Source: Candidatus Omnitrophota bacterium
Lineage (GTDB): Bacteria > Omnitrophota > Gorgyraeia > Gygaellales > Profunditerraquicolaceae
Assembly (NCBI GenBank): GCA_028717985.1
Contig: JAQUMS010000047.1
Span: 1-7,582 of the forward strand
Length of the DNA: 7,582 bases
Reading direction: 5' to 3'
Part shown: in pieces, positions 1-6,685 of the stretch
How the letters are laid out: the number at the start of each line of letters is the position of its first letter
How positions within the stretch are numbered: position 1 is the stretch's first letter
The notes under the pieces: generated by a model
Seen by the model: the letters and a program-made list of their open reading frames with translations, nothing else
Databases searched by the model: none
What the model was told of the DNA's origin: nothing
Translations under genes and position numbers: made by a program

Positions 1-264
1 CTTAGCCTGCACATGGTCTTCGGTTAATATCTGGATAACATCCGCTTTTTCCGCCGCTTCCCTCGCCGACACGGGAACAAATCCATCCTTCTTCGCCTGT
101 TCGAAATTCGGAGTTCCCTCCAATTCAGAAACAAGGACCTTCACGCCGCTGTCGCGTAAACACAAACTCTGCCCTCTGCCCTGAATACCATATCCAATAA
201 TCGCGACAGTCTTGCCTTTTAAAAGATTTAGATCCGCATCCTGGTCATAATAAATTTTTATCAT
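1..264 (-). CDS. ilvC: Ketol-acid reductoisomerase, N-terminal fragment (partial at window edge)
   Basis: Second common enzyme of valine/isoleucine synthesis: it isomerises and reduces acetolactate or acetohydroxybutyrate to the dihydroxy acid, with NAD(P)H and Mg2+, in the cytoplasm. My own translation gives 88 codons from an ATG at 264-262, open to base 1. It begins MIKIYYDQDADLNLLKGK, the typical class I KARI opening, followed by the Rossmann glycine motif GYGIQGRGQ at residues 24-32. Only the front of the cofactor domain is present; the catalytic knotted domain lies outside the window. The start is supported by a Shine-Dalgarno sequence (AAAGGA) about 6 nt upstream. It follows ilvN by 45 nt, completing the order ilvD-ilvB-ilvN-ilvC. 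Oddity: after the second strand the sequence is VSELEGTPNF (45-54), with Glu47 and Leu48 where common NADPH enzymes have Leu-Arg, which suggests NADH use. The usual PDE-like segment is TEDH (81-84). Confidence 0.93.
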   Translation of the reverse strand, partial: MIKIYYDQDADLNLLKGKTVAIIGYGIQGRGQSLCLRDSGVKVLVSELEGTPNFEQAKKDGFVPVSAREAAEKADVIQILTEDHVQAK

Positions 265-309
265 TACTGTTCCTTTCCGCTTTGCAATCACGTGAAACAC
301 AAAAACCGC

Positions 310-786
310 TCACAAAGACGCAATAGCAATCTTGCCTGTCCTAATAAGTTCTTTTATTCCGAAACGATTAAACGCATCAAGAGAGCGGGAAATATCATCC
401 TGACTCCCCATGACTTCAACCACAAACACATTTTTTTTGTTTTGTATAACCCGCGCGGTGAATTTCTTAACGGTAGACTCCAACTTCCCTTTATCTTTCG
501 CGGGACATTGGACTTTCAATAAAACAAGCTCCCTGTCGATATACCCTTTTTTGGTAAAGTCCGTTACCGTAATGACATCAATCAGTTTATTGAGCTGTTT
601 TTTTATTTGTTCGAGGATACCTTCATCCTTGGCGTCAACAACCATAGTTAAATAGGAAATGGTCGGATCAAGAGTTTCACTGACTGCCAGCGACGATATA
701 TTATATCCCCGGGCGCTGAAAAGCCCCGCAATTCTCGCCAAAACGCCAAACTTGTTTTCAACCAAAACCGAGATCGTATGTTTCAT
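310..786 (-). CDS. ilvN: Acetolactate synthase small (regulatory) subunit
   Basis: Regulatory subunit of acetohydroxyacid synthase; it binds and activates the IlvB catalytic subunit and usually confers feedback inhibition by valine. The 158-residue protein has an N-terminal ACT domain (about residues 2-77, opening MKHTISVLVENKFGVLARIAG) and a C-terminal small-subunit domain (about 80-158, with MGSQDDISRSL near 126-136). Length is typical of the short bacterial form. Asn11, Gly14 and Asn29, positions where substitutions make E. coli IlvH valine-resistant, are all present, so valine sensitivity is expected (inference). The ATG at 786 has an AAGGGAT ribosome site about 5 nt upstream and lies 31 nt after the ilvB stop. 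The gene ends with TGA at the length expected for the family, so TGA works as an ordinary stop in this genome. The symbol ilvH would be equally acceptable. Confidence 0.95.
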   Translation of the reverse strand: MKHTISVLVENKFGVLARIAGLFSARGYNISSLAVSETLDPTISYLTMVVDAKDEGILEQIKKQLNKLIDVITVTDFTKKGYIDRELVLLKVQCPAKDKGKLESTVKKFTARVIQNKKNVFVVEVMGSQDDISRSLDAFNRFGIKELIRTGKIAIASL

Positions 787-817
787 ATTTTATCCCTTTT
801 TGCCCGAGCCGGAATCG

Positions 818-2485
818 CTACGCGAGCCCGCCGATAAATTTATTGATCGCTTCCCCGGCAGGAACCATAGGAAAGACATTTTCTTCGGGCTCAACACGAA
901 AATCAATAAACACGACATTATCAATGGCTATCGCTTTTTCAATCGCTGACGACACGTCTTCTTTTTTAGTCACGCGGATTCCCGCCGCGCCGTAGCTTTC
1001 CGCCAGCTTCACGAAATCAGGGCCGGTAAGACAGACATGGGAATATCGTCTTTTATAAAACAATTCCTGCCATTGACGGACCATCCCCAGATATCCGTTA
1101 TTCAGTATCGCGACTTTAACGTTGATCTTATTGCACACGCATGTTGCTAATTCCTGAATATTCATTTGGATGGAACCATCCCCGGCAACGTCAAAAACTA
1201 TTTTATCAGGAAACGCGACCTTCACGCCCATAGCCGCGGGAAAACCAAATCCCATAGTCCCCAGTCCACCGCTTGAAATAAACGTCCTGGGCTGGGTATA
1301 TTTATACCATTGAGCCGCCCACATTTGGTTCTGCCCGACTTCTGTGGTAATAATCGCCTTACCTTTGGTTATGGCATCCAGCTGTTCAATAACATATTGA
1401 GGTTTAATCCTTGTACCGCTTTCTTTATACGACAACGGGTACTTTTTCTTCCACCCCGCAATCATCTTAAGCCAATCGCCTGTATCTAAAACTCCTTTTA
1501 TTTCTTCAAGCAGTTGTCCAAGGATATTTTTAGCATCTCCGACGATAGGAACATCAACCTTTACGTTTTTGCTGATTGACGACGGATCAATGTCTATATG
1601 GATTATTTTTGCCCCCGGCGCAAAAGTATCAAGTTTCCCGGTCACCCGGTCGTCAAAACGGGCTCCGACCGCAATAATCAGGTCTGATTCCATAATAGCA
1701 TGATTGGCATACGCGGTCCCATGCATCCCCAGCATACCGAGGGACAACGCGTGAGTGGCAGGAAAACACCCAATCCCCATTAAAGTCCAGGTAAGAGGAG
1801 CGTTTAACTTTTCCGCGAGCATTTTTAATTCCCGTTCCGCAGAAGAAGTAATCACGCCTCCGCCGGCATAAATAATAGGCCTTCGAGAAGCGGCAATTAA
1901 TTTAGCGGCTTTTTTAATCTGCCCCGGATGCCCAAAATAAGTCGGTTTATAACTACGCATAACAACATCCTCAGGCCAGACAAATTCAGCGGTTTGAGTC
2001 TGTATATCACTGGGAATATCTATAAGAACCGGCCCTGGTCTTCCCGTCGAACAGATATGAAACGCCTCATGGATCGTCCGCGCAAGGTCTTTAACATCTT
2101 TCACAAGATAATTATGTTTGGTAATCGGCCTGGTAATGCCGGTAACATCAGCTTCCTGAAAGGCATCGTTCCCTATAAGAAAGGATTTCACCTGCCCGGT
2201 AATCGCTATCATAGGAATTGAATCCATATACGCGGTCGCGATACCGGTAGTTAAATTGGTTGCTCCGGGACCCGACGTTGCCAGGCACACCCCGGGTTTT
2301 CCCGTAGCCCTGGCGTAACCGTCAGCAGCATGAGCCGCAGCTTGTTCATGCCGAGGCAAAATAAATTTAATATCCGAATCATACAACGCGTCAAAAATCG
2401 GAAGGACCTGCCCGCCGGGATAACCAAAGATCACTTTCACGCCTTCGCGTTTCAAAGATTCAATAAGAATTTGTGCGCCAGTCAT
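818..2485 (-). CDS. ilvB: Acetolactate synthase large (catalytic) subunit
   Basis: Thiamine-diphosphate and FAD enzyme that condenses two pyruvates to acetolactate, or pyruvate with 2-ketobutyrate to acetohydroxybutyrate; first common step of branched-chain amino acid synthesis. From the ATG at 2485 the protein has 555 residues. The N-terminal TPP-binding domain contains GYPGG (21-25) and the catalytic Glu47 in RHEQAA, exactly the E. coli/yeast-type position; the SGPGATN segment is at 71-77. The central domain (about 190-330) carries AVGARFDDRVTGK. The C-terminal pyrimidine/Mg-TPP domain has the GDGS...LNN motif (435-463). The frame also stays open upstream to a GTG at 2536 (17 extra residues), but MTGAQILIESL is the standard family opening and Glu47 numbering then matches, so I chose the ATG. 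Its ribosome site (GGTGG) is modest. Stop is TAG. It sits between ilvD (75 nt) and ilvN (31 nt). Confidence 0.95.
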   Translation of the reverse strand: MTGAQILIESLKREGVKVIFGYPGGQVLPIFDALYDSDIKFILPRHEQAAAHAADGYARATGKPGVCLATSGPGATNLTTGIATAYMDSIPMIAITGQVKSFLIGNDAFQEADVTGITRPITKHNYLVKDVKDLARTIHEAFHICSTGRPGPVLIDIPSDIQTQTAEFVWPEDVVMRSYKPTYFGHPGQIKKAAKLIAASRRPIIYAGGGVITSSAERELKMLAEKLNAPLTWTLMGIGCFPATHALSLGMLGMHGTAYANHAIMESDLIIAVGARFDDRVTGKLDTFAPGAKIIHIDIDPSSISKNVKVDVPIVGDAKNILGQLLEEIKGVLDTGDWLKMIAGWKKKYPLSYKESGTRIKPQYVIEQLDAITKGKAIITTEVGQNQMWAAQWYKYTQPRTFISSGGLGTMGFGFPAAMGVKVAFPDKIVFDVAGDGSIQMNIQELATCVCNKINVKVAILNNGYLGMVRQWQELFYKRRYSHVCLTGPDFVKLAESYGAAGIRVTKKEDVSSAIEKAIAIDNVVFIDFRVEPEENVFPMVPAGEAINKFIGGLA

Positions 2486-2522
2486 AATAACACCACCATT
2501 ACGTAAAGTTGAGAATGTTGCT

Positions 2523-2549
2523 ATACGGAACTTCACCCGCCATCCGTAT
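2523..2549 (-). promoter_or_regulatory. Perfect 7-bp hairpin in the ilvD-ilvB spacer
   Basis: On the transcript, ATACGGA (2549-2543) pairs perfectly with TCCGTAT (2529-2523) around a 13-nt loop. The alternative GTG start of ilvB (2536) lies inside the loop. A competing pairing is also visible: GCTGTAT (2560-2554) can pair with GTATAGC (2525-2519) through five Watson-Crick and two wobble pairs, and the two structures exclude each other. There is no following T-run, so it is not an intrinsic terminator. It could be an mRNA processing or stability element, or chance; function is inferred only from position. Confidence 0.35.
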
Positions 2550-2560
2550 TATCATACAGC

Positions 2561-4213
2561 TTATAAAAGTACAGCTCCTTTATCAGCTGATTGGACCATT
2601 CTGGAATACCTTGCCAGATACCCTGTTTTTATTTTCAAAGGCTCAGGTTTCCAGGTTTTAAAACGTTTTTTGATTTCCGCTCCGGTTAAATCAACTGTTA
2701 TTTTCCGGGCCGGAATATCAATGGTTATTATATCATTATTTCTCAAAAATGCTATAGGACCCCCTGCCGCCGCTTCGGGAGAAACATGTCCGATACACGG
2801 ACCTTTCGTGCCGCCGGAAAATCTTCCATCTGTAATCAAAGCGACTGAATCCGCCAGCCCCATACCCACAATTGCGGATGTAGGAGCAAGCATCTCCCTC
2901 ATTCCGGGTCCACCCGCAGGCCCCTCATACCGGATAACCACAACATGCCCCGATTTTATTTTACCGTTGAGAATCGCCTGCATCGCCTCTTCCTCGCGGT
3001 TGAAAACAATCGCCTTGCCGGTGAATTGCATCATTTTCGAATTTACCGCTGATTGTTTCACAACCGATCCATCAGGAGCGAGGTTTCCGTATAAAACGGC
3101 AATGCCGCCTTCCTGATGATACGCCTGGTCAAAAGGACGTATGACCGATTCATCGGCAATTTCAGCGGAATCAGCGATCTCAAATGTTTTCTTTCCGCTT
3201 ACCGTAATCGTATTATTTAATTTTTCTTTCAAGCGTTTTAAGACCGCAGGGATACCGCCGGCAAATTCCACATCTTCCATATAATGGTCCCCGGCCGGTT
3301 CAATATTTGTGATATGAAAAACCTTTTTGCTGAGCCTGTCGAATGTTTTCAGGTCTAGAACAATACCCGCTTCACGAGCGACAGCAACAAGATGTAAAAC
3401 AGTATTGCTTGACCCGCCAAGAGCCATATCAACGGTAATCGCATTTTCCAGGGATTCAGCGGTGATTATCGAACGGGGCGTAATATTTTTCCTCACTAAC
3501 TCCACGACACGCTCTCCACTTTCCTGGGCAATCCTCCGTTTTTTCGCTGAAACCGCCAAAGCGGTTCCGCAGCCGGGCATTGACATCCCCATAGTCTCAA
3601 TAAGACACGCCATGGTATTGGCCGTGTACAATCCCTGGCATGACCCTGATCCCGGACAGGCTTCCATTTCCAAGCACGCTAACTCTTCAGAAGAAATATC
3701 GCCTTTTTTAGCCCGGGCCAAAGCTTCAAATGTATCATGAACGAACGCCAGTTTTTTATTACGAAAACGCCCTGAAAGCATCGGCCCCGCCGTAACGACG
3801 ACCGAGGGAATATTAATCCGGGTAATCCCCATCAACATCCCCGGAGTAATTTTATCGCAATTAGTAAGGCATACGATCCCGTCAAGGCTGTGAGCGTTGC
3901 ACACAGTCTCTATGGAATCCGCGACAAGTTCACGCAAAGCTAAAGGATAACACATACCTAAATGCCCCATAGCCAAACCATCGCAAATTCCCGGGATACC
4001 AAATAGAAAAGGAACTCCGCCGCCATAACAAATTCCGCGTTCAATGAACCGTTCCAAATCACGCATCCCGGCATGGCCCGGAATCAAATCGGTAAAAGAA
4101 CTGGCAATCCCGATAAACGGCTTATCAAGATCACGCCTGCTCAGCCCCGTCGCGTGCAACAACGCGCGATGCGGGACCCGTTCCAATCCTTTTTTTATCT
4201 GATCTGAACGCAT
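2561..4213 (-). CDS. ilvD: Dihydroxy-acid dehydratase
   Basis: Iron-sulfur dehydratase that converts 2,3-dihydroxy-isovalerate or -methylvalerate to the 2-keto acids of valine and isoleucine; cytoplasmic. The 550 residues match the IlvD/Edd family end to end, slightly shorter than E. coli IlvD. Visible signatures: IASSFTDLIPGHAGM (36-50), DGLAMGH (78-84), NCDKITPGM (118-126) with cluster Cys119 and the Lys121 expected to be carbamylated, EACPGSGSCQG (184-194) with cluster Cys192, and TDGRFSGGT (461-469) with catalytic-site Ser466. Gly46 occupies the place of the third cluster cysteine seen in [2Fe-2S] plant-type enzymes; E. coli also has Gly there. ATG at 4213 is preceded by a good AAAGGAAT ribosome site. 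The first gene of the ilv set, it starts 60 nt after the aldolase stop. The related sugar-acid dehydratase (edd) is possible by family but the ilvBNC context makes IlvD clear. Confidence 0.95.
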   Translation of the reverse strand: MRSDQIKKGLERVPHRALLHATGLSRRDLDKPFIGIASSFTDLIPGHAGMRDLERFIERGICYGGGVPFLFGIPGICDGLAMGHLGMCYPLALRELVADSIETVCNAHSLDGIVCLTNCDKITPGMLMGITRINIPSVVVTAGPMLSGRFRNKKLAFVHDTFEALARAKKGDISSEELACLEMEACPGSGSCQGLYTANTMACLIETMGMSMPGCGTALAVSAKKRRIAQESGERVVELVRKNITPRSIITAESLENAITVDMALGGSSNTVLHLVAVAREAGIVLDLKTFDRLSKKVFHITNIEPAGDHYMEDVEFAGGIPAVLKRLKEKLNNTITVSGKKTFEIADSAEIADESVIRPFDQAYHQEGGIAVLYGNLAPDGSVVKQSAVNSKMMQFTGKAIVFNREEEAMQAILNGKIKSGHVVVIRYEGPAGGPGMREMLAPTSAIVGMGLADSVALITDGRFSGGTKGPCIGHVSPEAAAGGPIAFLRNNDIITIDIPARKITVDLTGAEIKKRFKTWKPEPLKIKTGYLARYSRMVQSADKGAVLL

Positions 4214-4273
4214 GAGTAATTCCTTTCTTAATCCGACGTTACACCAATCGTACGGTTTTCACAACAAAAATAA

Positions 4274-5599
4274 CTAATCCGCCCCTTCTCCGTCATGAAC
4301 AACTTCCGCGCCTTCTTTCTTCTTGCGGACAATAACGCGTTTAAGGGTAATATATTTATCCACAACATCTTTATTATTTACAGCGTTCAACTGTTTAAAA
4401 AGGAATTCAAACCTGTTTTCGACTTCCTGCGCAATCGCGTCACGAACTTCCGGAGGGAAGCCCATGATATCTTTCTTAAAAGGCCCAAGCGCTTTTTTAC
4501 GGGTCTTGTAAAAGAACTGTTCATCCGTCTCCCCTTCTTTACGTTCAGAAATCGCGTTAATTTTCAACCAATCGTAAATCTTATTTTTATAGAATTGGGG
4601 GAAATGTTTGCTGTCATAAATCATATTCTGGAATTCAGTAGCAAGATGGACTTCCGCTGTTTCGCATTCCGGGAATTTATGAAACGCTTCCGCGGGAAGA
4701 GTGGACGCACCATGCTGCACCGCGCCTCCCAGGCCAAATTCTTTGCGCGCGATTTCAGATAGAGTTTTCAAAGTGTCGAAATCGAGTTTTACCTGCGCGA
4801 TAGAGCCGTCAGGCAAAACAACCCCGCCATGCGACGTCCCTGTCTGGACCGAAATTTTACTGATGCCATTAAGCCCTTTGCGTAAACGATCAGTATACCC
4901 CTGCATGAAAACCCTTAACTCTTCGGGAGTTGAATTCTTGTGCCCGACTTCCCCGATTTCCCCTCCGACTGAGACGGTAACTCCATTCGGCTCAATTTTA
5001 CGGATAAATTGCGTCAATTTAGCGCAGGCATCAAAATTATTGTATTGCTGTTTTCTTACATCGGACAAAGATAAATCAACCAATGTTGAAGAATCGATAT
5101 CGATATTGTAAAATCCCGCGTTTACCGCGTCTTCGATCAATGCTTTAAGCGTATTCAATTCTCCGTCGGCATTCTCCTTGAATTTTTTCGCATTAACCTG
5201 AACATGGTCCCCCTGAATAAAAACAGGCCCTGTATACCCTTCTTTGATTGCCGCGCCGATTATCACCCCGGCATATTCAACCGGAGGCTGATTGGTATAC
5301 CCCATTTCAGATTTTGCTATTTCAAAAATAAACGCGCCGGCATTATTTCTTTTGGCAACGCGGAACATAGCCCGCGCAAGATCATACGTCAAGCTGCGTC
5401 AATTAAACGCCGGAACAGTAAACCCGTTCACTTCACCTTTTCCCATAGCGACATAGAGTTGATGAATGCTTAAGGGATATACTCCCTGTTTATACCCGAT
5501 ATCAAGTATCTTTTTAGCAAGCACCTTTTTCTTGGCCATGTCGTCTGATAAAACCAGATCCGATACTATTGTGTCAATATCAAGCGGTCTTCTTCCCAT
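4274..5599 (-). CDS. fba: Class II fructose-bisphosphate aldolase family protein with an in-frame TGA (candidate selenoprotein)
   Basis: Probable metal-dependent aldolase that reversibly cleaves fructose 1,6-bisphosphate to dihydroxyacetone phosphate and glyceraldehyde 3-phosphate; it follows pfkA by 44 nt, which fits that substrate. Read through the TGA at 5401-5399, the frame encodes 441 residues, with the unassigned residue at 67. Before it come 66 residues ending FTVPAFN; after it RSLTYDLARAMF continues in the same frame. Family features: Asn66 (matches E. coli FbaA Asn35), QGDH with Asp131/His132, GGEIGE near 212-217, TGTSHGG with His257 and QHGAS with His296 (likely zinc ligands by analogy), then EVHLATEFQN (316-325). 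It has about 30 extra N-terminal residues versus E. coli FbaA. A strong AGGAAGGAG site precedes the ATG at 5599. The downstream piece has only a TTG (5392) with no ribosome site, so separate translation is unlikely. Alternatives: nonsense mutation or sequence error; substrate could be another ketose bisphosphate. Confidence 0.8.
5358..5377 (-). promoter_or_regulatory. SECIS-like hairpin downstream of the in-frame TGA
   Basis: On the mRNA, GCGCGG (5377-5372) pairs with CCGCGU (5363-5358), five GC pairs plus one GU, closing the 8-nt loop GCUAUGUU (5371-5364). The loop begins 28 nt after the UGA and its first base is G. As I recall the bacterial SECIS consensus, it calls for a stem of at least 4 bp, a short apical loop with a G in its first two bases, and a loop about 16-37 nt from UGA; this candidate fits. 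Short GC hairpins inside coding sequence also arise by chance, so this supports the Sec hypothesis but does not prove it. Confidence 0.35.
5399..5401 (-). other. In-frame TGA codon, candidate selenocysteine codon (residue 67 of the aldolase)
   Basis: The local codons read GCG TTT AAT TGA CGC AGC TTG ACG TAT GAT. Both flanks are in one frame and both carry aldolase sequence, so there is no frameshift. The residue follows the Asn equivalent to E. coli FbaA Asn35, and E. coli has Cys36 at this spot. Cys codons TGC/TGT are one base from TGA, as usual for Sec/Cys pairs. The context UGA-C is a weak termination context and also occurs at the E. coli fdhF Sec codon. Global recoding is unlikely because ilvN ends at TGA and no other gene here contains one. 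Confidence 0.5.
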
Positions 5600-5643
5600 A
5601 GTGTCTTGACTCCTTCCTTGTTTGTTTTTTAAAATAATCCGTA

Positions 5644-6609
5644 TTACGTCAATATCCTGACTAAATTATACAAATCATTCGTGTTAACTTTTCTTTTCTT
5701 AATCGCCTCTTCAAAATCGACAACATTTATTTTATCCGAAATAACGCCCACCGCTTTACCGGATTTTCCTTCAAGCAGCAATTCAACTGCTTTCTGTCCA
5801 AGCCGGGCGCCGAGATTTCTGTCTCTGACAGTAGGGTTGCCTCCCCGCTGAACATGGCCAAGGACCGCAACACGCGTTTCAAGCGATGTTAAATCGGTAA
5901 TCTGCTTTGCGATATCACCGGCTTTTGCTTTTCCTTCAGCCACAACAATGATCCAGCTTACTTTACCCCGCAGATTGCCTTCCACAATATCATGGCACAT
6001 TCCGGCGATATCATATTTCCGCTCCGGGATTATTACGTCTTCAGCGCCGCTGCCCAATGCAACTTGAAGAGCGATTGAACCGCTTGCTCTTCCCATGACC
6101 TCAACCACAAAAATACGCTCCATAGAAGTAGCTGTATCTCTGATTTTATCTATGGCATCAATCGCGGTATTAATGGCGGTATCATATCCGATTGTTGAAT
6201 CCGTCCCGTTTATATCATTATCAATCGTGCCCGGAAGCCCGATACAAGGGATATTCCATTTTTGTGAAAGGACTCTTCCGCCATGATATGTCCCGTCCCC
6301 GCCGATTACCACCAACCCGTCAATCCCGTGCGTTTTGAGAAGTTCCACAGCGCGTTTTTGCCCTTTCACTGTTTTAAATTCTTCGGAACGAGCTGTTTTT
6401 AAAATAGTACCGCCACGGTTGATAATATTGGAAACCGACCGGCGATCAAGAAGCGCTATTTCACCATTAATTAAACCGGCATACCCGCGGTAAATACCCA
6501 TCACTTCCAATTTCATATGCCAGGCATAACGGACAACCGCCCTGATCGCGGCGTTCATTCCCGGGCCATCGCCCCCTGACGTTAAAACTCCGATTCGTTT
6601 TATGCTCAT
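5644..6609 (-). CDS. pfkA: ATP-dependent 6-phosphofructokinase
   Basis: Phosphorylates fructose 6-phosphate to fructose 1,6-bisphosphate, the committed step of glycolysis; cytoplasmic, normally a tetramer. The 321 residues match E. coli PfkA in length and order: SGGDGPGMNAAIR (11-23), GGDG (103-106), PGTIDND (126-132) with catalytic Asp130, VMGR (171-174), E225, and ETRVAVLGHVQRGG (244-257) with Arg246, His252 and Arg255 for substrate binding. Gly106 and Gly127 occupy the positions that are Asp and Lys in pyrophosphate-dependent enzymes, so ATP is the expected phosphoryl donor. Arg23, Arg27, Arg56 and Glu190 match allosteric-site residues of E. coli PfkA, so PEP/ADP control is plausible (inference). 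The ATG at 6609 has no clear Shine-Dalgarno sequence: the upstream 76 nt are almost wholly repeat sequence. The aldolase gene follows at 44 nt; the pair is a glycolytic unit. Confidence 0.95.
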   Translation of the reverse strand: MSIKRIGVLTSGGDGPGMNAAIRAVVRYAWHMKLEVMGIYRGYAGLINGEIALLDRRSVSNIINRGGTILKTARSEEFKTVKGQKRAVELLKTHGIDGLVVIGGDGTYHGGRVLSQKWNIPCIGLPGTIDNDINGTDSTIGYDTAINTAIDAIDKIRDTATSMERIFVVEVMGRASGSIALQVALGSGAEDVIIPERKYDIAGMCHDIVEGNLRGKVSWIIVVAEGKAKAGDIAKQITDLTSLETRVAVLGHVQRGGNPTVRDRNLGARLGQKAVELLLEGKSGKAVGVISDKINVVDFEEAIKKRKVNTNDLYNLVRILT

Positions 6610-6615
6610 ACTTTA

Positions 6616-6677
6616 GCTCTTAGGTCTTAGGTCTTTGCTCTTAGGTCTTAGTAAAATCTAAGAGCAAAGAGCTAAGA
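6616..6677. repeat. CTTAG/CTAAG-rich direct and inverted repeat cluster between the DUF4139 gene and pfkA
   Basis: A 15-nt direct repeat, GCTCTTAGGTCTTAG, occurs perfectly at 6616-6630 and 6637-6651 (21-nt period). In addition, 6625-6644 and 6658-6677 form a 20-nt inverted repeat with a single mismatch and a 13-nt loop; a tighter alternative, TCTTAG-TAAAAT-CTAAGA, sits at 6646-6663. Four CTTAG and two CTAAG words are packed into about 60 bases. The transcript could fold into a 19-of-20-bp hairpin ending just before pfkA, without a T-run, so it does not look like a classical terminator. It may be an interspersed REP- or MITE-like element; copy number elsewhere cannot be seen from this window. 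Confidence 0.8.
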
Positions 6678-6685
6678 ACTAACTC

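Noticed and set aside
2486..2536. GTG at 2536 as the true ilvB start
   Set aside because: The 17 extra residues do not resemble IlvB N-termini, while the ATG at 2485 gives the standard MTGAQ opening and puts the catalytic Glu at 47. It cannot be fully excluded.
2670..3116. 148-codon plus-strand open frame opposite ilvD, and similar plus-strand frames elsewhere (for example 3327-3740 and 4295-4762)
   Set aside because: They lie antisense to well-recognised genes, show no recognisable domains, and are explained as by-products of the codon use of the minus-strand genes.
4214..4273. Promoter, terminator or leader-peptide attenuator before ilvD
   Set aside because: A TTGTGA/TAACGT pair with 17-nt spacing matches the -10 consensus at only 3 of 6 positions, and the possible stem (CCG-T-ACG with CGTCGG) is bulged and lacks a T-run. 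The 60 nt leave little room for a leader peptide and no run of Leu/Val/Ile codons is seen.
5393..5401. Frameshift splitting the aldolase gene
   Set aside because: The start positions 5599 and 5392 are in the same frame; only a single TGA codon separates the two parts, with no indel needed.
5399..5401. Genome-wide reassignment of TGA to Trp or Gly
   Set aside because: ilvN ends at TGA at the normal family length, tryptophan is encoded by TGG (for example in the DUF4139 gene), and no other gene in the window contains an in-frame TGA.
5634..5646. TAATACGGAT occurs both at the end of pfkA and in the ilvD-ilvB spacer, suggesting a shared operator
   Set aside because: A single 10-base match in 7.5 kb is near chance expectation, and one copy overlaps the pfkA stop codon.
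6610..6685. CRISPR array from the repeated CTTAG units
   Set aside because: The units are only 5-15 nt, spacers are absent or a few bases long, and the region is only 76 nt with strong inverted symmetry.
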